Shown: one piece after another, positions 56,901 to 64,000 of the stretch
Position numbering within the stretch: the first letter of the stretch is position 1
Layout of the letters: every line of letters starts with the position of its first letter
Assembly: GCA_964034945.1 (NCBI GenBank)
Contig: OZ035962.1
Location: forward strand, 101,777,284-101,841,283
DNA length: 64,000 nt
Direction of reading: 5' to 3'
From: Chrysopilus asiliformis
Lineage: Eukaryota > Arthropoda > Insecta > Diptera > Rhagionidae
Position numbers and translations under genes: made by a program
Notes under the pieces: generated by a model
Seen by the model: only the letters and a program-made list of their open reading frames with translations
Databases searched by the model: none
Told to the model about the DNA's origin: nothing

Positions 56901-58385
56901 TATTTCGATTTAATAAAAGTTTCTGAAGGTTAAAAAACTTATGCGCAAGTATGTGGAAGTTTCAAACATATAAAAAAAACTTACTAATAGGAGATATTGT
57001 TTGTTTTGTAATTGAAAGTTTTTTTTATACACCATTAAATCAAATGATTAATCTACGCTCTATTTCCTCTTTTCCAACAAACAAATGGGAAACATACTTA
57101 TATATAATTATATATAATTGTAGCAATAAGGTAAAAACCGCACCGATATATGTACCTGTATTTCAAGTGAATACTTTCTATTTACCATACACGTAAATCC
57201 GCATCATTTGTGCCTTGAAGTAAAAATCAACAGTGATGCTAATTAAAATGCCCTAACGTAACGATAACATCAGCATATGAATTTTATATTTTCATGGCAT
57301 AATTCATAACTATGAAATTTGTTCTCATTCTCATGACGTTTATAACAGGCAAATGCCAGTGGTGGTACTAATATACGATTTTAACTGTTTATTATGAATA
57401 TGGTGTGTTGAAATACTAAAAATTAGAGCGAGGGTTGAGTGAGAAGTTTGGAAAGACGAATAAGTCGCCTAGCATGGCTGGAAAGTTAGAAGTGAGGTTA
57501 TGTTGATACCATATTGCCGGATGAAATATGGAAAAATGAAAGAGCCCCATGGGATATCGTTAATGAGATTTATTCCTCATTCCGTTCTATACTTGCCTGC
57601 GGAAAGTTAGAGACGTCATGTTTACTTAATCAACACTTATTGGAATGGGCAGTTTAAGAATAGCAGATCATTTGGGTTGTGATATGGGGTGGCATTTCCT
57701 TGGAATTCATCTTAAGCTTCCACACGCGAACAACAAAAGCCAAAGTCAATCCCAAAAAGTTTACTTTCATATAATAAACCGATAACAGACAGAGCTTTAG
57801 CTACATTTCGACCTGAACCAGACCCAGACCAACGCCAAGACGCCCAACTCTCAGGCAAAGAAAGTTACTACAGGGGAACTACAGGCAGTTAAATCAACGA
57901 ACCGTTCCCATATCCATCCTTGGTAGAAGCCAACATCCTTGGAGACTTTCGTATTGGCGGCGTTTAGCTTTTGATTCTGGGAAATTGCAGAGCCAGGACA
58001 AAGTTTCGCCAATGAAAATACGCTCATTAGGTTTACATTGCGTCGATTGTGGAAAATCAAAGTTTGCTTCGATTTTGGTACTTGGGGATCATAATCAACA
58101 AGGACTCAGTCAGTATATGTACAAGAACTGATCTAAAAAATTACTTATATGGGAATTTTATCAGATGTGAAGTTTTATTTTATCATGCATTCTTAAATAA
58201 AATCAACATAAGTTCATATCTGACTTAATACAAATTTTTTGTTTGAATTTTCTGTATGGTAATTTTGGATTAGAAATACCACTTTAGATTATATGGTTTT
58301 TTTAAATACAGGGTGGAAAGACTGGTAAGGAAAAAAATTATGTTCTTTCATATTAAATAAATGTATTATTCTGTATGGAGCTTCT
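56901..58385. other. Unassigned DNA
   Basis: No gene or element recognised. Confidence 0.4.
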
Positions 58386-58607
58386 TTAATTTTCAACAAA
58401 TTTCTTGCGTCGAATTATTTTAGGGCTGATCCTAACCCTTTCAGTCCAATTTTTGAACATATTTGGTGGTACGTTGTTCCGAAGTTTTGTCGTTTGTGGT
58501 ACATTCAAACCTGTTATTGTCCTTTTTGTGGGTATTTTTATGGGTTCCCTAGTTACGGAATTTTTTTTTACTTTGGCAAACATCAGACGGTAATAATTTG
58601 GTTTCAT
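58386..58607 (-). CDS. Candidate basic open frame, unknown
   Basis: 73 codons, ATG to TAA, very Lys/Arg-rich (RISPKIIRRKKFVEN at the end). It is bracketed by ACAGGGTGGAAAG (58309) and AGGGTGTTCAG (58647), words often found at DNA-transposon ends, so it may be a transposon relic. A plus-strand frame (58405-58593) is also open. No family recognised. Confidence 0.15.
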   Translation of the reverse strand: MKPNYYRLMFAKVKKNSVTREPIKIPTKRTITGLNVPQTTKLRNNVPPNMFKNWTERVRISPKIIRRKKFVEN

Positions 58608-60317
58608 TCAAAATAAATATATCGGACATCTATTGACAAAAATAAAGGGTGTTCAGTTAGGGTTTCTCTGTGAACATACATTTACTTCTTATGTTTCAAC
58701 TATAGAAGGAACAAAGGAAAAATTTAAAATTCCAATTTCCTATATTTATCCCTAGGCAAAGGAATTTTCGTGTATGGGCGTCGAATATAAAAAATGAATA
58801 AAACGAGCAATGGAAATACTTTGAGTCGAATTTGTGGTTATCCTTTGATGCCAAGTGAATGTGAATTGATGGCCCTTTGGCCGGAAATCAACATTTAGTC
58901 AGGGCCAATTGAAAGACAAAGGCCACAAACGTAATTTGTTAGAAACCAGCCGCTGACCTAATCTAAACAGCAGGATGAGACTGCCTACAATATGAAAATG
59001 CTTAAGGATCTAAATTGAAGAAAACGAAAAATTCATTGATGCATAAACCAAGCCTCGTTTATACCGTCTATTTTAGTAAATAATTCGCATCATTTGATTC
59101 CGTCTAGAAAATTGACAAAATTTGTATATACATCCAAAGGGCCAAAATATTGTATTTTCAATAAATAGAGGAGATCCTAGGTAAAAGGAGAATTACAGCG
59201 ACAGAATGTGGTTACAAGGGACATGTTGTGTTGTCATCCCATTTGACATAATACTTACATTCTCCTTGTCAATATTTGACTTTCGATTGCACACTAAATA
59301 TAAATTTGTGGACCCAAAAAGGTTTAAGTTTGGTAGTCCAGCAAATCGAATGTTCTTGACTGGCTCCCATGCTAGAGAATGACATCTTTTGACTTTAACT
59401 TACCCAGGACGATTCGTTGAAAGGATATCAGAATGTATTTTGCAGAGGGTCTTTTGATATGCAATCTATTGAAGCGTTTCTGTTAGTTGACGGTAGAAAA
59501 GATTTTTAAATCGAGGAAAATTTAGATATTATCTGATACTAAAATAGCAACAAATACTGCAATCGTGAACATAAAATCAGCTCTGCGAGTTCTTCAATAC
59601 TATAAGGAGCAGTTTTGTTGATTTCACTTGAATTTGCAGCATTTTAACATCTAGGAGTTTCCTTTCATGTGAATCCTGGAATACTTGAACGAGACTCATT
59701 CATGTATTGCGTTAGTCATTGACAAATTGTAAGTGATTGTAAATGATTTGATGACATGGCCATATCCTTGCAGTTTGTTGCGATTTCCTGATTCCACATT
59801 TGCATATGGAATATACAACAGCCGTAATCTGTAGAATCTGTTGTACAATCTGAAAACGAATCGATCGATTAGTCAACAAACCAAATTTGAGCTAATAGTG
59901 TTTGATCAGGATTTGAAAATTGTAACTAACAGATTTGGAAAATACTCGCATCGAATGTAATTAAAACGATGTGGTGATTACAAAATATTGTAAGGGATCT
60001 CAATCAGGATCAGATAGAATTACGCTACGTAATATCCGTAACTTGAAATACATAATTTTCGGTTAAACATTTGGCAATGAATTTTTCCCACATGAATAAA
60101 AAATACAGGCCAAATTCGTTTTCAAAACCGTTGGCGTCAAGCGTAAATATGCTTTTCAAATTTTCAGTCGGGTGAATTTCCATGTATGGATTCTTCCAAA
60201 ATAATAATATCGGAATTGGGACGCAAACATTCTAGGAAATGGTTTTATTTTGTCCGATTGACCCTCGGATTCTTACAGTCTATATTATGAGAATCGCATA
60301 GAAGTTTATTGTATTTA
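58608..60317. other. Unassigned DNA
   Basis: No gene or element recognised. Confidence 0.45.
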
Positions 60318-60430
60318 ATATACTGTTTGTAACGCATCAAACCAATCGTCGAACACTAATGTGAACTACACCAGGTCGTTTGGGACTCTAAAAGATTTAG
60401 ATTTCCGCATGTCCGTCCGTCTGTCTGTGA
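60318..60430 (-). mobile_element. Family A2 end fragment
   Basis: TTTGTAACGCATCAAACCAA, AACTACACCAGGTCGTTTGG, CCGCATGTCCGTCCGTCTGT: the array end of A2 on the minus strand; similarity ends at CTGTCTGTGACC. Confidence 0.6.
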
Positions 60431-60488
60431 CCACCATAAATTTTGAAAAGATTAAACTATAGATTTGAAGTTGAGTACAGATGCGTAA

Positions 60489-60954
60489 TCTGAAAACGAG
60501 TTGCTGTCTGTCTGTCTGTCTGTCTGTCTGTTCCTCTATCACGCAAAAACAGCTGAACCGATTGACTTGAAATTTGGCATGAGTGTCTGTGGTAGTTCTG
60601 GTTCCAACATAGGCATACGGAAAAGTAGGGCGACGGGTGGAGGGAGTAAGGGGAGGGGGTAAAGTGCTTTCGGAACTTAGTTTTCCCTCTATGTGACTCT
60701 TTCGCGGGAAAACTACTGAACCGATTGGCCTGAAATTTGGCATAGATGTTCGTCGGGGGTCCAGCCCCAACATAGACCCATTAAAAAGTAGCCCGAGAGG
60801 TGGGGAAGTAAGTGATCTCGAAACTTAGCTCTTCCTCTATGATTACCCTTTCGCCGGGAAACTACCGAGCCGATTGGCCTGAAGTTTAGCTACAACATAG
60901 ACCATAAAAAAAATTTGAAAAAATTAACCCGGCAATGACGGGTATGCAAACTAG
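60489..60954 (+). mobile_element. Helitron (family B), copy 4
   Basis: TCTGAAAACGAGTTGCTGTC start (5' end mutated), (CTGT)n, internal modules as in copy 1, 3' CCCGGCAATGACGGG hairpin and TATGCAAACTAG at 60943-60954, next base T. No Rep/helicase. Minus frame 60366-60773 is an artefact. Confidence 0.8.
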
Positions 60955-62148
60955 TATAAAAATATATTTATTACCGAAATTAAAACCCAAAATTTCTCTA
61001 CTTTAACGAAAATGAAAATTTTCAAAATATTTTTTTCTTTCTCCTTCAAAATACTTCCGCTTGCTGTTGAAACACAATTAACTTCTGCTGTTAGCATTAT
61101 TGCTTAATACAATGTTTTTCGTAACTGATTCATAGAAATATTAAAGTTTTTGTTTTTCAAAAATTAATTTCTGACTATGAAATACGAAATTATTATAAAA
61201 GCAAAATGGGGTATTATAAATTCATCGCTAGAAGCGAAAGCTTCGCTGGATTTACCTTCTTTGTAAAACCACATAAACTATGAACAAATACAGCTTTTTT
61301 TTCAAAAAAATCCACTGTTTAAAAGGAGCATGAAAGTGAATAAAAACTGAAATAAAAGTAAGAAAATTAGTTTTTCTGTGGAATTGTTGATTCGTCAACT
61401 ACAAGTTCACCGGTGGGTGTTCAGTTAAAATCCATTACTAAAACCATTTTCCCCTGAGGTTTTTTTGCTTGGTCACAATTATGGTTGTGCTTTTTTATAT
61501 ACGTCATAATAGTTAATGCCAAACATTTTTGCCAAACATAATAAGCATTGTTTCGTTGTAAAGCACGCGCTGTACAGAAGTTTAAATACAAAAAAAAACA
61601 AAAAAAAGTGATGTTGTTTTGCCGTTTCTTTTGATTCTCATTTCAAATTTTCCCGCTGATATTTCTCTTGTTTTTAATTTAATTTTTATTTTCCTTTTGT
61701 TTTATTGTCCCGTTGATATTTTTCCTATACGTTTCGCCCTTTATTGTTTCCTTTGTTTTTTTTTTTCTCACATCAGAGGCTATCTATCTCCTGAAAGTCA
61801 AGGACCCTTGTTCAAAGCGATCCTTAGGAAAGCTGGTTTCCAATTACACTTTATATAATTTGTTGGGTAAAAGTTTCAAACAAAATAAATCTTCAAAGTG
61901 TGTCTGACGAGCAAGCATCGAAAACGTACCCCCGAACACATGCAACGCATACACAAAAGTCATAGAAAAAAGAACAGAGATTAGATGAGATTCATTGGTG
62001 TATATTCGTATTATAAAAGTGCCATTCGGAAATGGGTAGTGGATACCCTGTGCTGGGCTACTGACCCCTCTTTAGATTTGTAATGTGCTTTTGAAGCTGG
62101 GAATCAGGAGAAAGTGTGGCGATAGATTTTCGGATCTTAGTCTCCCTC
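60955..62148. other. Unassigned AT-rich DNA
   Basis: No gene or element recognised. T-rich plus frames (61619-61907) are low complexity. Confidence 0.45.
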
Positions 62149-62733
62149 TTTTTATACCCGTATGGTGAAACCAAAGGGTATATTAACTTTGCCTTACCGT
62201 TTGTAACGCCAAGATCCCGTCATCGCACAAAAAAATTAATTACACCAGTGTGTTTAGAATGATGAAAAAAGTTGAATTTAGAATGTCCGTCCGTCTGTCC
62301 GTCCGTCTGTCCGTCTGTCCGTCCGTCCGTCCGTCCGTCCGTCTGTGGCGCGGATTGCGGGCGCACGGATTGAGCTAGAGACTTGAAATTTTGTACAGAT
62401 CCGTTTTTCGTAAAATGTGAGGCTAAGTTCGTTAATGGGCAAAAATGGACCATTAGGGGGGGTACCCCCCATACAAACGAAATCGTTTTTTGTCAATATC
62501 TCAAAAACGGTGCATCTTATCAAAAAAGTCCAAGAACAAAAGTTATTTAGGATATGATTCTACATAAAACTCCCATACATCAAAATCCGATTGGAATAAA
62601 TTTTAAAAAATCTTATTGGAAAGTTTGACTTCAAAGTGGAATTTTGGTACAACTGTTCGAATTTTGATACGAATATCACCATACGGGTCTCCAATGATTG
62701 CCAGATTGGCAATTATAGCTTTTGTTATGTTTT
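62149..62733 (-). mobile_element. Family A1, copy 4, full length
   Basis: TTTTTATACCCGTATGGTGA at the left (CCCGTATGGTGA 62157-62168), GTTTGTAACGCCAAGATCCC, AATTACACCAGTGTG, GTCC/GTCT array at about 62285-62345, core GAGCTAGAGACTTGAAATTT, GGGGGGGTACCCCCC, then TCACCATACGGG at 62676-62687 and the outer end ATTATAGCTTTTGTTATGTT. About 585 bp. It best defines the family. Non-coding. Confidence 0.85.
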
Positions 62734-64000
62734 GGTGTGATATCAATCTTTTAACAAATGCACTTCTACACGTAGAAAAATTTAGAACCAAAAAGAGCTT
62801 ATTTAAATTCAAAAAAATGTTTCTCACATTTTTGCTACTATAGGTGGCTACTAGACATTAAGATTTAATTTTATTTCGAAAATATTACTTTTCTGAAAAT
62901 TTTATTATTGAAATGATGTGGTGTAAATCAGAAATGGCAAACGTAAATAAAATCGTAACGCTTCACATTTCGTTAAGTAACGAAATTCAAATTTTGTTCG
63001 TTATGTTATTTCGTATTGTAGGACTTGGTATTTTTATGTATTTTTAGATTCACGTTTTTTTTCAAGATAGCGAATACGAAATTGAAGATTCGATTTCAAA
63101 AGATATATGGATTGGGGCTTTAAAGTGGTGGGAGGGTTGCGGTGATTTCCTGTATTACCCAGTCGAATGTCAAAAACAGGACTGAGGTGGTTGAATTGAT
63201 CAAAAGTTATCAGAGAAAGACAAACAATCAAATAAACACCCAAACTCTCACCCCAAACGCATACACCCTTCCGTCGGGGGTAAAGAAAAAAAAGACGTTT
63301 TTTTATTACCAAAGATATTGAATTTTAGAATATTTTGACATCGCTGATTCTGAATCGGACTTTGTTTTTTATCCAGATTCACAATATTTTTGGAGATACG
63401 AACAAGAAAATATTTACGATACCAAAAAGTAGCATCATTAAAAGTAGTAGGTACCCAATTGACCAATGTTGGGATTTTTGTACCGTGTCAAAATGTACCA
63501 CGCAATTTTCCTTTATAAAGTTTAAGAATATTTGTGGGAACATTTGGAATTATGGACCTTATGGTACAAAAAGGACCATTTTCACAGGAAAAAATCTTGG
63601 ATTTCCAGTCAAAATTCCATAAATCGTACCTTCGGTACTTGGTACAAGATGATTGGAAATCCAATTGGTTTTCCAACCAATTTGGTCAATTGGGTAGTAG
63701 CAAATCTTTCTCTTTTTCGTCCTCTCCATTTGGCCAAAACAAAGTCCGATTTTGAATCGAAATATGGCTTCGATATTTTTAGTGATATTTTATTACGAGT
63801 CACTATACTCGTACTTGATGAGCTTTTCTGGAAAATTTCGCGAAAAAATTGTGCAAAATAAAATAAGACAAAAATAAATAAATAACCAAAAAATAAATTT
63901 TTTTTTCGGGTTTCGTTACGTTTTTCGTTATTGTAACGGAATTAAATTTCTATAACGTTATGACGTAACTTTGAAGAAAAAGCCGGAAAATCATTTCCCT
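62734..64000. other. Unassigned DNA with inverted pairs
   Basis: No gene recognised. A 23-bp inverted pair with two mismatches (GATTCTGAATCGGACTTTGT... at 63346-63368; complement at 63736-63758) brackets about 370 bp rich in short palindromes (AAATCCAATTGGTTTTCC near 63656). ATCGTAACG/GTTAAGTAACG words near 62950 recur inverted as TCGTTACG/TTGTAACGG near 63912. The whole may be one inverted-repeat element cut by the window edge. Confidence 0.3.

Overview
This is an AT-rich, intergenic or intronic stretch of a eukaryotic genome, most likely an insect and probably a fly (Diptera). The reasons are: no bacterial gene layout; no open frame longer than about 170 codons, with the longest ones lying in microsatellites; remains of insect-type Tc1/mariner transposases; Helitrons with a (GTCT)n tract near the 5' end; piggyBac-, hAT- and Harbinger-type MITEs; and very many (GTCT/GTCC)n arrays of the kind described inside dipteran mobile elements. 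I could not recognise any complete protein-coding gene, rRNA, functional tRNA or CRISPR array.

Layout. 1-6.3 kb: mostly unassigned DNA with a mariner remnant (2.5-2.9 kb) and a fold-back element (3.9-4.2 kb). 6.3-10.5 kb: two elements of the dominant repeat superfamily (called A here), one with a 440-bp GACA/GACG array. 13.2-18.7 kb: a degraded A copy, a Harbinger-like MITE, a TA-flanked MITE and a 1.4-kb element with terminal inverted repeats (family G). 21.4-22.3 kb: a Helitron with both ends, then an A fragment. 25.0-30.0 kb: fold-back copy 2, A copies, a G copy, and an A copy carrying a nested 298-bp MITE. 32.0-38.7 kb: five short GC-richer MITEs, four of them with TTA/TAA duplications, one interrupting a Helitron. 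41.7-46.4 kb: mariner, TTAA and hAT MITEs plus simple tandem repeats. 48.4-53.7 kb: a G copy with a layered GTCT-derived array, a 121-bp tandem array, a perfect 99-bp-arm palindrome, and a mariner with a piggyBac-type MITE inside it. 56.3-62.7 kb: two more Helitrons and another A copy.

Coding potential is weak. A few open frames look more protein-like than their surroundings and have plausible splice signals: 40206-41167 (-, two exons), 27661-27958 (-), 26816-27053 (+), 11596-11865 (-). All are low-confidence candidates without a recognised family.

The most notable signal is that at least four structurally unrelated repeat families (A, Helitron B, F and G) carry the same composite module: a (GTCT/GTCC)n tract, then 20-60 bp, then a core close to CCGATTGACTTGAAATTTTG, always in the same relative orientation. 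Next are a set of Harbinger-like MITEs built from internal copies of their own terminal words, and a perfect 220-bp palindrome. All boundaries and family assignments come from reading the sequence by eye; no alignment or search was run.
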